This document shows positions 25,749 through 33,891 of a stretch of DNA of 41,409 bases, one piece after another. The stretch covers positions 1-41,409 of the forward strand of contig DATAUG010000072.1 in NCBI GenBank assembly GCA_036268355.1. The letters are read 5' to 3'. The DNA is from DASQPJ01 sp036268355 (lineage in GTDB: Bacteria > Actinomycetota > Actinomycetes > Sporichthyales > Sporichthyaceae). The notes below the pieces were generated by a model. That model was not told the DNA's origin and did not search any database. It saw only the letters and a program-made list of their open reading frames with translations. How positions within the stretch are numbered: the first letter of the stretch is position 1; each line of letters starts with the position of its first letter. Position numbers and translations under genes: made by a program.

Positions 25749-26324
25749 ATGTCTTCCGGCGTGGACGAGGAGGCCCGCGCCCGCGACGTCTGCCTGCGCC
25801 AATTGACCGTCGGGCCACGGACCGCCGCCCAGTTGGCCGGGACGATGGCCCGACGGGGCGTCGCGGAGGAGACCGCGAATCGGGTCCTGAGCAGGCTGAG
25901 CGAGGTCGGTCTGATCGACGACGCGGCCTTCGCCGCGGCCTGGGTGAACAGTCGGCACACCGGCCGTGGCCTGGCCCGGCGGGCGTTGGGCCACGAGTTG
26001 CGAACGCGTGGGGTGGCCGAGCCTTTGGTGGCTACGGCCTTGGCGGAGCTGGAGCCGGATCGCGAGGCCGCGACGGCGCGCGAACTTGCCGCGCGGCGGT
26101 TGGCGGCCACCCGTGGCCTCGACGTCACCGTGCGGTTCCGGCGAGCGGCCGCTGTGCTGGCGCGCAAGGGCTACTCGCCGGAGCTGAGCTACCGGGTGAT
26201 CCGCGAGGTGCTGGAGGGCGAGGCGGAGGGCGCAGCGCAGGAGGGAGCACAGGAAGGCAGAAAGCACGAGGGCTGGGTGGCGGATCATCCCGATCTGTCC
26301 GGCTTCGCCCCGGACGACGAATGA
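25749..26324 (+). CDS. recX: Regulatory protein RecX
   Basis: RecX binds RecA and limits filament growth. The 191-residue protein from ATG 25749 contains the three-helix repeats of the family: ARDVCLRQLTVGPRTAAQLA, then VLSRLSEVGLIDDAAFAAAWVNSR, then LRTRGV and KGYSPELSYRVIREVL. The C-terminal tail (about 155-191) is Glu/Gly-rich. The start has no clear ribosome-binding site but is seven bases after recA. Frame-extended starts within recA lack family similarity. Confidence 0.93.
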   Translation: MSSGVDEEARARDVCLRQLTVGPRTAAQLAGTMARRGVAEETANRVLSRLSEVGLIDDAAFAAAWVNSRHTGRGLARRALGHELRTRGVAEPLVATALAELEPDREAATARELAARRLAATRGLDVTVRFRRAAAVLARKGYSPELSYRVIREVLEGEAEGAAQEGAQEGRKHEGWVADHPDLSGFAPDDE

Positions 26325-26358
26325 GGGTCACCGCCCGGTGGGTCGTACTCTGAGCGGC

Positions 26359-27831
26359 GTGTCACCGACAACGGCGCCGTCGACGAGTGCACGCACCTAC
26401 CAGGTGCGCACATACGGCTGCCAGATGAACGTGCACGACTCCGAACGCCTTGCCGGGTCGCTGGAGGCGGCCGGGTATCGGCGGGTGGACGACGACGAAA
26501 TTCCCGACGTGATGGTCTACAATACCTGCGCGGTGCGGGAGAACGCCGACAATCGGCTGTACGGCAACCTCGGTCATGTGGCTTCGGTGAAGGCAGCGCG
26601 GCCGGGCATGCAGATCGCGGTGGGCGGTTGCCTGGCGCAGAAGGACCGGTCGGAGATCGTGCGCCGCGCGCCCTGGGTCGACGTCGTGTTCGGCACCCAC
26701 AACGTCGGTTCGCTGCCGGCTCTGCTGGACCGGGCGCGGGTGCTGCAGGAGGCTCAGGTGGAAATCCTCGAGTCGCTCGAGGTCTTCCCCTCGACGTTGC
26801 CGACCCGGCGCGACAGCGCTTACGCGGCCTGGGTGGCGATCTCCGTGGGGTGCAACAACACCTGCACGTTCTGCATCGTCCCGGCGTTGCGCGGGACCGA
26901 GAAGGACCGCCGGCCCGGCGACATTCTGGCCGAGGTCGAGGCGCTGGTGGCCGAGGGTGTCGTCGAGGTGACGCTGCTCGGGCAGAACGTGAACTCCTAC
27001 GGGGTCGAGTTCGGCGACCGACAGGCCTTCGGGAAGCTGTTGCGGGCATGCGGGCACGTCGATGGCCTGGAGCGGGTCAGGTTCACCTCGCCCCACCCGG
27101 CTTACTTCACCGACGACGTCATCGCCGCGATGGCCGAGACGCCGAACGTGATGCCCGCGTTGCACATGCCGCTGCAGTCCGGTTCCGATCGGATTCTGCG
27201 GGCGATGCGACGTTCGTACCGCGCCGAGCGGTACTTGGGCATCATCGACGGCGTTCGCGCGGCGATGCCGGAGGCGGCGATCACGACGGACATCATCGTG
27301 GGATTCCCCGGCGAGACCGAGGCCGATTTCCAGGCCACGCTGGAAGTCGTGGGCGCGGCCCGGTTCGCGTCGGCGTTCACGTTCCAGTACTCCAAACGCC
27401 CCGGCACACCTGCGGCCGACCTGCCCGAACAGGTGCCGGCGGCGCTCGTGCAGGACCGCTACCGACGCCTGGTGGCCCTGCAGGAACAAATCTCCTGGGA
27501 CGAGGCGAAGCTGCAGGTCGGTCGGGCGGTCGAGGTGCTGGTGGCCGCCGGTGAGGGTCGGAAGGATGTCGACACGGCTCGGATGACCGGCCGTGCCGGC
27601 GACAACCGCCTGGTGCACTTCCGACCGTCGGCGGGGCGCCCGCTGCCGCGGCCCGGCGACTTCGTGACAGCGGAGATCACCTATGCGGCCCCCCACCACC
27701 TGGTGGCCGACACAGGTGTCACGTCGCCGAGGCGGACCCGTGCCGGCGACGCCTGGGAGGCCGCACAGGCGCGTCCGGCCGAGGCCCCGGCGCCGGGGGT
27801 GTTGCTCGGCATGCCCCTGCGGCGCAACTGA
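26359..27831 (+). CDS. miaB: tRNA-2-methylthio-N6-dimethylallyladenosine synthase
   Basis: MiaB is a radical-SAM methylthiotransferase that modifies A37 of tRNAs reading UNN codons. The N-terminal domain cysteines lie in TYGCQMN, NTCAVRE and VGGCLAQ. The radical-SAM motif CNNTCTFC is followed by CIVPALRGTEKDRRPGDI. A TRAM domain (about 375-450) and a lineage-specific Pro/Ala tail end the protein. GTG 26359 (490 aa) lies seven bases after TACTCT, suggesting a leaderless message; GTG 26338 would add seven residues. It is paralogous to rimO, 14 kb upstream. Confidence 0.96.
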   Translation: MSPTTAPSTSARTYQVRTYGCQMNVHDSERLAGSLEAAGYRRVDDDEIPDVMVYNTCAVRENADNRLYGNLGHVASVKAARPGMQIAVGGCLAQKDRSEIVRRAPWVDVVFGTHNVGSLPALLDRARVLQEAQVEILESLEVFPSTLPTRRDSAYAAWVAISVGCNNTCTFCIVPALRGTEKDRRPGDILAEVEALVAEGVVEVTLLGQNVNSYGVEFGDRQAFGKLLRACGHVDGLERVRFTSPHPAYFTDDVIAAMAETPNVMPALHMPLQSGSDRILRAMRRSYRAERYLGIIDGVRAAMPEAAITTDIIVGFPGETEADFQATLEVVGAARFASAFTFQYSKRPGTPAADLPEQVPAALVQDRYRRLVALQEQISWDEAKLQVGRAVEVLVAAGEGRKDVDTARMTGRAGDNRLVHFRPSAGRPLPRPGDFVTAEITYAAPHHLVADTGVTSPRRTRAGDAWEAAQARPAEAPAPGVLLGMPLRRN

Positions 27832-27917
27832 ACGACGGGTCGAGGCTTCGACGCAGTCCGAACGGCGGGGGAATTCGGAAGGGACGACGATTGCTGTACC
27901 GCGCGATCGGCGACTTG

Positions 27918-27963
27918 TGCCGATCCTGCCGATTCGCCGAAGTGCCGATTCGCCGAGTGCCGA
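27918..27963 (+). repeat. Short 14-bp direct repeats before the DUF427 gene
   Basis: TGCCGATTCGCCGA is found at 27927-27940 and 27943-27956 (16-bp period), with partial copies TGCCGAT at 27918-27924 and TGCCGA at 27958-27963. The last partial copy runs into the GGGAAG ribosome-binding site of the next gene. Confidence 0.7.
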
Positions 27964-27975
27964 AGGGAAGCGACG

Positions 27976-28845
27976 ATGGGTCTGTCGTGGCAACAGGGGC
28001 CGCTCGCGCCCGGCGCACCAGGGCGTTTCCTGGTGCCCGATCCGCTGCCGGAACGCCTGCTGTTCGCCGAGCCGTTGCGGCGGCGAATGCGGGTGCGCTT
28101 GGGTGGTGAGTGGATCGCCGACAGCGAGGACGTCTGGCTGCTTCACGAACCGGGTCGTTACCCGGTTGCCTACTTCCCGATCGGCGACATCAGCCCGGGG
28201 GTGTTGCAGCCGACAGAGACCCTTACGAACCACCGCGACCTCGGCGCCACGTCATGGTTCACCGTCGAGGCCGGCGGGCGTAGCGCGGCACGCGGCGCCT
28301 GGCAGCACATCGCCCTGCCGAAGCACGCCGATGAGCTGAGCGGTCGCGTGGCGTTCGCCTGGCGCGCGATGGACGCCTTCTACGAGGAGGAGGAGCGGAT
28401 CGTCGGGCACGCGGCCGACGCGTACCACCGCATCGACATCCGCTCCACCGCTCGCCGCCTGGTTGCGCGGGTCGGCGACCGGGTCGTGGCCGACAGCGCC
28501 GCTCCGTCGGTGCTCTACGAATCCGGCTTCGCCCCACGTTGGTACGTGCCGCGTGCGGACCTCGACGAGACCGCGCTGACCCTGGTGGAGGGGCAGACGT
28601 TCTGCCCCTACAAGGGCCTGGCCGACTACTACGACGTCGCCGGTGTGGCGCGTGGGGCATGGTCGTACCGCGACGCCTGGCCGGAGGCCGGCCGGGTACG
28701 CGACATGGTGTCGTTCGAGCCGGACAGGGTCACCGTTGCGCTCGACGGCAAGATCCTGCAACTCGAACGCGGACAGCAGGTCAGCCCGCACGGGGTCGAC
28801 CGGGGTCTCGACGTCGATGAGATTGCGCCCACCCGGCGAGCCTGA
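27976..28845 (+). CDS. Double DUF427 domain protein
   Basis: ATG 27976 follows GGGAAG. The 289-residue protein contains two DUF427 (NTP-transferase-like fold) modules. The first is at about 35-125 (RVRLGGEWIADSEDVWLL, PVAYFPIGDI). The second is at about 155-265, with the strongly conserved FCPYKGLADYYDV and the following WSYRDAWPEA, and a vestibule ARWYVPRADL. Tandem DUF427 proteins are common in actinobacteria but have no established reaction. There is no signal or membrane helix, so it is cytoplasmic. The gene stands alone between miaB and a DinB pseudogene. Confidence 0.85.
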   Translation: MGLSWQQGPLAPGAPGRFLVPDPLPERLLFAEPLRRRMRVRLGGEWIADSEDVWLLHEPGRYPVAYFPIGDISPGVLQPTETLTNHRDLGATSWFTVEAGGRSAARGAWQHIALPKHADELSGRVAFAWRAMDAFYEEEERIVGHAADAYHRIDIRSTARRLVARVGDRVVADSAAPSVLYESGFAPRWYVPRADLDETALTLVEGQTFCPYKGLADYYDVAGVARGAWSYRDAWPEAGRVRDMVSFEPDRVTVALDGKILQLERGQQVSPHGVDRGLDVDEIAPTRRA

Positions 28846-28851
28846 GGGCGA

Positions 28852-29442
28852 TCAGCCCATCGTCTTACGTCCGTCGATGGCCTCACGGATGATGTCGGCG
28901 TGTTCCCTTCGGTCAACAGGCTTCAATCGGCTCGGGAGCTGTGAGTGGCTCGCGGGCTCGCTACTCACGCTCCGCTCGCCTCAATCGCCTGTGGCCGCAG
29001 TGTTGGGCGGTCTCCGCGATCAGGTGCAGCGCCACCCGGCGTGCGCTCCAGCGTGAGCCCGCGGGCCACCACGGCGTGACCGGCAGCGGTTGCTCGACCG
29101 ACAGGTCGGCCACGAGCGCAGTCGGTCATCGGTACCCGCGGCCGCGGCCTCATAGCCGGCGAGCAGCTCGGCGAGACGATCGTCGGGGGTCATGACCAGG
29201 CCGGCCTCGTGGGCCGCGAACGACTCCGCGGTGAAACTGCCGAACACTTCGGGGCCCTTGAGGACGAAGTCCGACCAACGCCGCTTGACCTGGATCAGGT
29301 GCTTGATGATGCCGCCCACCGACAGGCTGCCGACGGTGCTGCGGGTGCGGGCTTGCTCGTCGGTCAACCCGTTGGCGGTGCGCTGCATCAGCGCGCGCTG
29401 GTGGTGCATGGTCTCGATCAGCACGTCGTGCTCGGTCGACAT
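28852..29442 (-). pseudogene. DinB-family protein gene, broken by a frameshift and a small insertion
   Basis: The minus-strand frame from ATG 29442 gives an intact DinB/DUF664 start (MSTEHDVLIETMHHQRALM, metal ligand His48 in IIKHLIQVKRRW) up to about residue 115. A one-base loss near 29120-29135 changes frame. The correct continuation, VADLSVEQPLPVTPWWPAGS and later HLIAETAQHCGH, is in another frame. That stretch stops at 28993, where about 91 bp are inserted. Beyond the insertion the gene resumes exactly with ADIIREAIDGRKTMG and a stop at 28852. Family members are thiol- or mycothiol-dependent metalloenzymes. Two independent lesions make this a true pseudogene. Confidence 0.8.
28903..28993 (-). 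mobile_element. Roughly 90-bp repeat element inserted in the DinB pseudogene
   Basis: On removing these bases the DinB reading frame joins as His-Cys-Gly-His-Ala-Asp-Ile. The junctions carry GTG at 28900-28902 and 28991-28993, a possible 3-bp target duplication. The insert contains a hairpin (GTGAGT at 28941-28946, ACTCAC at 28963-28968). Its minus-strand end TCCCGAGCCGATTGA...GACCGAAGGGAAC also occurs at 6348-6382. It encodes nothing and must be moved in trans. Confidence 0.65.
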
Positions 29443-29459
29443 CAGGGCTCCTCTCGAAT

Positions 29460-29486
29460 TTGTCGGTACTGCGCTGTTCGTAGACT
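29460..29486 (+). promoter_or_regulatory. Putative leaderless promoter of dnaG
   Basis: TTGTCG (29460-29465), 15 bases, then TAGACT (29481-29486). The dnaG GTG at 29493 is six bases from the -10 box and lacks a Shine-Dalgarno sequence. Confidence 0.5.
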
Positions 29487-29492
29487 CCCACC

Positions 29493-31382
29493 GTGGCTAC
29501 CGGGCGGATCAGGGACGAGGACATCGCCCTGGTTCGGGAGCGATCGGCCATCGCCGACGTGGTCGGTGCCCAGGTGGGCCTGCGCAACGCCGGCGGGGGC
29601 TCGTTGAAGGGGCTTTGCCCGTTCCATGATGAGAAAACCCCCTCGTTCAACGTCAGCCCGGCTCGCGGCTACTTCCACTGCTTCGGCTGCGGGGTGGGCG
29701 GCGACGTCATCGACTTCGTGATGAAGGCCGACCACCTGAGCTTCGCGGAGGCGATCGAGCGGCTGGCGGGTCGAGCCGGGATTACGCTGCGTTACGAGGA
29801 GGGCGGCGCGGTTCCGCACCGCCCACAGGGTGGGCGGGCCCGACTGGTGGCCGCGCACGGCGCCGCCGCCGAGTTCTACGCCGGTCTGCTGGCCGAATCC
29901 CCAGAGGCCTCTCCGGGACGCGACTTCCTGGCCCAGCGGGGATTCGACGCGGCTGCAGCTCAGCAGTTCGGCGTCGGGTTCGCCCCGCGGTCCTGGGACG
30001 CGTTGGTCCGTCATCTGAGGGATCGTCAGTTCAGTGATGCGGAGCTGGTCGGGGCCGGACTCGCCCGGGAGGGTCCGCGCGGGTTGCTGGATCGTTTCAT
30101 GGGTCGGCTGGTGTGGCCGATTCACGACGTGACCGGTGACGTCGTCGGCTTCGGCGCGCGGCGACTGTTCGACGACGATCGGATCGAGGCGAAGTACGTC
30201 AACACCCCGGAGACGCCGATCTACAAGAAGAGCCAGTTGCTGTACGGGGTCGAGGCGGCCAAGAAGGACATCAAGCGACGCGGGCAGGCGGTGATCGTCG
30301 AGGGCTACACCGATGTGATGGCCTGTCACTTGGCCGGCGTGCCGACCGCGGTGGCGACCTGCGGAACCGCGTTCGGCGTCGAGCACGTGAAGATCCTGCG
30401 ACGGTTGTTGATGGACGCCAGCGAGTTCCGCGGCGAGGTGATCTTCACCTTCGACGGCGATGCCGCGGGCCAGAATGCCGCTCGCAAGGCCTACGACGAA
30501 CAGGATCAGCGATTCACCACCCAGACCTTCGTGGCCGTCGAACCGGACGGGCTGGACCCGTGCGACGTGCGGCTGCGCAAGGGCGACGCCGCGGTCCGCG
30601 ATCTGATCGCCAACCGGGTGCCGCTGTTCGAGTTCGCGATCCGGGGCACGTTGCGCCGACACGATCTGGAGACGGCGGAGGGACGAGTGGCCGCGATGCA
30701 GGCAGCGGCCCCCGCGGTGCTCGGAATTCGGGACCGGGCGTTGCGTCAGGAGTACGGCCGACGCCTGGCCGGCTGGCTCGGCATGGATGTCGACGCCGTG
30801 CTGGCCGAGTTGGCGACCCGGGCGCGTGCCACACAGCTGACGCCCCGTCAGACCGGCTCCCCGGCGCCGCGGCAGGCCACCGCCGGGGAGGTGGAACGCC
30901 CCGACCTGCTCGAACCTGCGCTGCAGGTGGAACGCGAACTGGTCAAGCTGGCCATCCAGTTCCCGCAACTGCTGGGCCCTCGTTTCGATGCGTTGGAGGC
31001 TGAGGTATTCCGTGCGCGGGCGCATCTGTTGATCCACAGCGCGATCGTCGCCGCCGGCGGCACGGCAACGGGGGGCAGCGGTGAGCAGTGGGTGTCGCAG
31101 GTCCGCGAGCAGGCGAGCGACGAGGTGGTGCGCGCCCTCATCGCGGAGCTGGCGGTGGACCCGCCGTTGGCTGCTTACGAGCCGGATCGCCGATACGCCG
31201 CCGAGCAGTTGGCCACGGTGCAGGTCGCCGCGGTGAACCGGCAGATCGACACCTTGCGGGGCCGACTGCAACGGGTCAACCCGGTGGAACGAGCGGCCGA
31301 GCACACCACGCTGTTCGGCGAACTGGTGGCACTGGAGCAGTTCCGCCGCGGCCTGCGGGAACAGTTGATCGACGGCCTCTGA
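29493..31382 (+). CDS. dnaG: DNA primase
   Basis: DnaG makes RNA primers for replication. The 629-residue protein starts with the CHC2 zinc domain (Cys42, His45, Cys63, Cys66 in LCPFHDEKTPSF and FHCFGCGVGGD). The core follows with the TOPRIM motifs VIVEGYTDVM near 267 and TFDGDAAGQNA near 320. The C-terminal helicase-binding region (about 480-629) is helical and Glu/Ala-rich. GTG 29493 gives ATGRIRDEDIALVRER, the usual actinobacterial start. A sigma-70 gene lies 242 bases downstream, the dnaG-sigma arrangement of the macromolecular synthesis locus. Confidence 0.96.
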   Translation: MATGRIRDEDIALVRERSAIADVVGAQVGLRNAGGGSLKGLCPFHDEKTPSFNVSPARGYFHCFGCGVGGDVIDFVMKADHLSFAEAIERLAGRAGITLRYEEGGAVPHRPQGGRARLVAAHGAAAEFYAGLLAESPEASPGRDFLAQRGFDAAAAQQFGVGFAPRSWDALVRHLRDRQFSDAELVGAGLAREGPRGLLDRFMGRLVWPIHDVTGDVVGFGARRLFDDDRIEAKYVNTPETPIYKKSQLLYGVEAAKKDIKRRGQAVIVEGYTDVMACHLAGVPTAVATCGTAFGVEHVKILRRLLMDASEFRGEVIFTFDGDAAGQNAARKAYDEQDQRFTTQTFVAVEPDGLDPCDVRLRKGDAAVRDLIANRVPLFEFAIRGTLRRHDLETAEGRVAAMQAAAPAVLGIRDRALRQEYGRRLAGWLGMDVDAVLAELATRARATQLTPRQTGSPAPRQATAGEVERPDLLEPALQVERELVKLAIQFPQLLGPRFDALEAEVFRARAHLLIHSAIVAAGGTATGGSGEQWVSQVREQASDEVVRALIAELAVDPPLAAYEPDRRYAAEQLATVQVAAVNRQIDTLRGRLQRVNPVERAAEHTTLFGELVALEQFRRGLREQLIDGL

Positions 31383-31624
31383 TCCTCGCTCGTCATCCAC
31401 CGGCTCCGACGGCTTCCGGCGCACGAACAGGCTCGCGAGCCCACTCGGTGGTGTTCGGCTCGGCCCAGTCACGGGAAGGGCCGTCCGGGTGATGGACAGA
31501 TCGGTCGTGGTCACCGCAAACCGACATCGTTCGCCCCCCGGGTTTGGTCAAGTCCCGGCGGGCCCGCAACCGCGGCGGACACACTGAGTCCCGTCCGCAG
31601 GGCTTCGTATCCGAGGGGGTGGCC

Positions 31625-32851
31625 GTGGCCCGCGCCACGTCGTCTCGTGCCGCAGACGCCGGTCCAGTTGCCGGCGTCGCCGCGGGCGGGACCGCACGTG
31701 AACTCGACCGGATCATGGCGCAGAACGGGCCCGATCCCGCAGTCGTGCCCGGCGACCTGCTGCTCGGCGGCCGCGAACTCCTGCGCAATGTGCCGGCTCC
31801 GGCCGGCCGGGCCAAGGCGACCGAGCCGGGCGACGAAGCGGTGCCGGAGGACGTGGCGGTGGAACCGACCGAACCATCCACCGGCGACCTGGCCGAGGAC
31901 GACGACGCCGACGACGCCGCCCCGGTCCATGAGGTTGCTGTCGTGGCCACCGACCTGGTTCGCCACTATCTGCGCGAGATCGGCCGCGTCCGCCTGCTGT
32001 CTGCCGTCGAGGAGGTGCAGCTGGCGCGGCGTATCGAAGCGGGTGTGTTCGCCGCCGAGAAGCTGGCCACCGAACCGGTTATGGATGCCACCCTGCACAG
32101 CGAGTTGCTGATCATCGAGCACGACGGTGCGCGTGCGAAACGCCAGTTGATCGAGGCAAACCTGCGACTGGTGGTGTCGATCGCCAAGCGTTACGCCGGG
32201 CGTGGCCTGCCCTTCCTGGACCTCGTCCAGGAAGGCAACCTGGGCCTGATCCGGGCTGTCGAGAAGTTCGACTACACCAAGGGCTACAAGTTCTCCACCT
32301 ACGCGACCTGGTGGATCCGGCAAGCCGTCACCCGCGCCCTGGCCGACCAGGCCCGGACCATCCGGGTCCCGGTGCACGTCGTCGAGATGATCAACAAGAT
32401 CATCCGGCTGCAGCGGGTCCTGCACCAGGAAACCGGCCGCGAGCCCACTCCGGCGGAGATCGCGATCAAGCTGGACCTGACCACCGAGCGGGTCATCGAG
32501 GCTCTGCGGTTCGCCCAGGACCCGGTGTCGTTGCACACGCCGATCGGCGAGGCCGAGGACTCCGAACTCGGCGATCTGATCGAGGACTCCGAGGCACCGT
32601 CGCCTGCTGATGCTGCGTCAGTATCGATGCTGCGCTCGGACCTGGAGTCGATCCTGGAGACCCTGGGGGAGCGGGAGAAGCGCGTCGTCAAGATGCGCTA
32701 CGGGCTGCACGACGGCAACCCGCACACCCTCGAGGAGGTCGGCCAGATCTTCGGGGTAACCCGGGAGCGGGTACGCCAGATCGAGGCCAACACGCTCGCG
32801 AAGCTCCGGCACCGCCCGGCGGCAGCCGAGCTTCGGGAGTACCTGGCCTGA
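31625..32851 (+). CDS. RNA polymerase sigma-70 factor, RpoD/HrdB-like
   Basis: From GTG 31625 (after GAGGGG; GTG 31619 is also possible) the 408-residue protein has an Ala/Asp-rich variable N-terminus (to about 110). Region 1.2 is DLVRHYLREIGRVRLLSAVEE. Region 2 is LRLVVSIAKRYAGRGLPFLDLVQEGNLGLIRAVEKFD with the YKFSTYATWWIRQA -10 recognition helix. Region 3 follows, and region 4 ends with VTRERVRQIEANTLAKLRH. It is a group 1 or group 2 sigma factor. The ending RPAAAELREYLA differs from the strongly conserved principal-sigma tail, so it may be an HrdA/SigB-like paralogue. The 242-bp gap before it shows no clear gene or promoter. Confidence 0.9.
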   Translation: MARATSSRAADAGPVAGVAAGGTARELDRIMAQNGPDPAVVPGDLLLGGRELLRNVPAPAGRAKATEPGDEAVPEDVAVEPTEPSTGDLAEDDDADDAAPVHEVAVVATDLVRHYLREIGRVRLLSAVEEVQLARRIEAGVFAAEKLATEPVMDATLHSELLIIEHDGARAKRQLIEANLRLVVSIAKRYAGRGLPFLDLVQEGNLGLIRAVEKFDYTKGYKFSTYATWWIRQAVTRALADQARTIRVPVHVVEMINKIIRLQRVLHQETGREPTPAEIAIKLDLTTERVIEALRFAQDPVSLHTPIGEAEDSELGDLIEDSEAPSPADAASVSMLRSDLESILETLGEREKRVVKMRYGLHDGNPHTLEEVGQIFGVTRERVRQIEANTLAKLRHRPAAAELREYLA

Positions 32852-32942
32852 GCCGACGCGCCTGGCGCAAGTGTCGCGGGCGGTGGGAGCCGCGTGCGCT
32901 ACGCTGACCTCCGGTCCGCCGGGCCTCGGCTCGGCAAGACGA

Positions 32943-33016
32943 TCCCGCGTAGCTCAATTCGGCAGAGCGTCCGGCTGTTAACCGGTAGGTTACAGGTTCA
33001 AGTCCTGTCGCGGGAG
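32943..33016 (+). tRNA. tRNA-Asn (anticodon GTT)
   Basis: The cloverleaf closes with acceptor TCCCGCG/CGCGGGA, D-arm GCTC/GAGC, anticodon loop CTGTTAA (GTT at positions 34-36), and T-arm ACAGG-TTCAAGT-CCTGT. The discriminator base is G as usual for Asn, and CCA is not encoded. TACGCT at 32900-32905 is a possible -10 box. The 3' end borders a decayed region with an excisionase-like gene, so it may have served as an integration site. Confidence 0.95.
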
Positions 33017-33233
33017 CCCTTCTGACCAGCAGTTCTACCTCCAGACCCCACCTTGTGGAATGCGGGTGGAATATCGTCGCCCGGGTAGACCGGGGCTTCC
33101 GGGGCTTCCGGACAGTCATGCCGTGGCGGCACGAAGGGGGCCCGTGGGCGGGCTCGCGGGAACGTTGCAACGATTGGCCGGCCGTGCTCTACCGGTGCGG
33201 GTGTATGCGGGTCGGGATCCCCTGCCGGGCAGG

Positions 33234-33395
33234 TCAAACGGCCACGATCTTCCACATGTAGGTCGAGTAGCGGTACGAGTGGTCCTTGCCGCCCATGTTG
33301 AGCGCATGCGGCCCTGCCCACATGCCCTCCCCGAACACGACCTCCCAGCAGCGGTGAGGCCGTCGTAGGCGGGGCGGGACTCCGCATGCTGCTCA
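33234..33395 (-). pseudogene. C-terminal fragment of an unidentified protein
   Basis: One minus-strand frame reads CWEVVFGEGMWAGPHALNMG, then GKDHSYRYSTYMWKIVAV and a stop at 33234. Its amino-acid composition looks like real protein. Just upstream, the plausible continuation (RPAYDGLTA) is in a neighbouring frame, so the fragment is both truncated and shifted. I do not recognise the family. The 33017-33233 stretch between it and the tRNA shows no coding signal that I can support. Confidence 0.4.
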
Positions 33396-33417
33396 TGGGC
33401 GACCGGCTATGGAGCCT

Positions 33418-33717
33418 TCACCTCAAGTTGGAAGAGCCGCTTTCGCATTTCGTCGGCTCGTTTCGGGCGTGGACGGCCCAGGACTCGACCGCCGCTTTCA
33501 GGTCGTCGATGCGGAACCGCGGCGACCGACGCTGGACGCCGGTCGGCAGGTACACCACCGTCAGATGCCCGCCCTCGACGAGAGCCCAGAGCGTGTCGGT
33601 GTCGATGCCGAGGAACCGGGCCGCTTCGGACGAGCGCACCAGGTGCGGCTCGATGTCGTGCTTCTGGCGCGCGGGCGGATGCACGGCGCCGCCAGAACGG
33701 GGACGAGGAGTGGTCAA
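33418..33717 (-). CDS. Excisionase-like helix-turn-helix protein
   Basis: The 99-residue product starts at TTG 33717 behind AGGGGG, which is part of a 34-bp repeat. Residues 25-80 (VRSSEAARFLGIDTDTLWAL, then VEGGHLTVVYLP and RRSPRFRIDDLKAAVESW) match the MerR/HTH_17 excisionase-type fold: helix-turn-helix, wing with basic residues, and a closing helix. Such proteins act as recombination directionality factors or small regulators of integrated elements. No integrase is left nearby. It lies 400 bp from tRNA-Asn, which supports a mobile-element origin. Confidence 0.6.
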   Translation of the reverse strand: MTTPRPRSGGAVHPPARQKHDIEPHLVRSSEAARFLGIDTDTLWALVEGGHLTVVYLPTGVQRRSPRFRIDDLKAAVESWAVHARNEPTKCESGSSNLR

Positions 33718-33720
33718 CGG

Positions 33721-33823
33721 ATTCCCCCTTTGTCTCGGTCAGTTCCCCCATCGTGTTCCTGCTTTGTTTCGGTCAGTTCCCCCATCGTGTTCCCCATTTG
33801 TTTCGGTCAGTTCCCCCTATCGT
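33721..33823. repeat. Three tandem 34-bp repeats (iteron-like)
   Basis: Units at 33721-33754, 33755-33788 and 33789-33823 share TTTGTTTCGGTCAGTTCCCC followed by CATCGT, differing at a handful of bases; the last unit has one extra base. They sit directly upstream of the minus-strand excisionase-like gene, and the first unit supplies its ribosome-binding site. They could be iteron-type operators bound by that protein, replication iterons, or multiple terminal repeats of an IS21-type element. There are no spacers, so this is not a CRISPR array. Confidence 0.85.
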
Positions 33824-33891
33824 GCGCGCGAGGCACAGAACCTCTTGGCCGATAACGAGAATAAAGTGCCTCCGGTTTGTCCAGTTCAGGT

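Noticed and set aside
28941..28968. Rho-independent terminator for the DUF427 gene
   Set aside because: The GTGAGT/ACTCAC stem lies inside the inserted element, about 100 bases past the stop, with no T-tract. It is better read as part of the element.
29442..31514. A 690-codon minus-strand frame over dnaG
   Set aside because: It is antisense to the zinc, TOPRIM and helicase-binding domains of primase and shows no protein family motifs. It is a GC-skew shadow.
32852..32942. Small gene between the sigma factor and tRNA-Asn
   Set aside because: No start with a ribosome-binding site or sustained frame. Only a possible tRNA promoter -10 box is seen.
33148..33160. Possible duplicate of the tRNA-Asn 3' end (att site)
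   Set aside because: Only about eight bases (TCGCGGGA) match, expected by chance in GC-rich DNA.
33407..33751. A 114-codon minus-strand frame overlapping the excisionase-like gene
   Set aside because: It begins inside the 34-bp repeat (MGELTETK) and its body is Arg/Pro-rich. The alternative frame gives a coherent HTH protein.
33721..33823. CRISPR array
   Set aside because: The three units are directly adjacent with no spacers, and there are no cas genes in the window.
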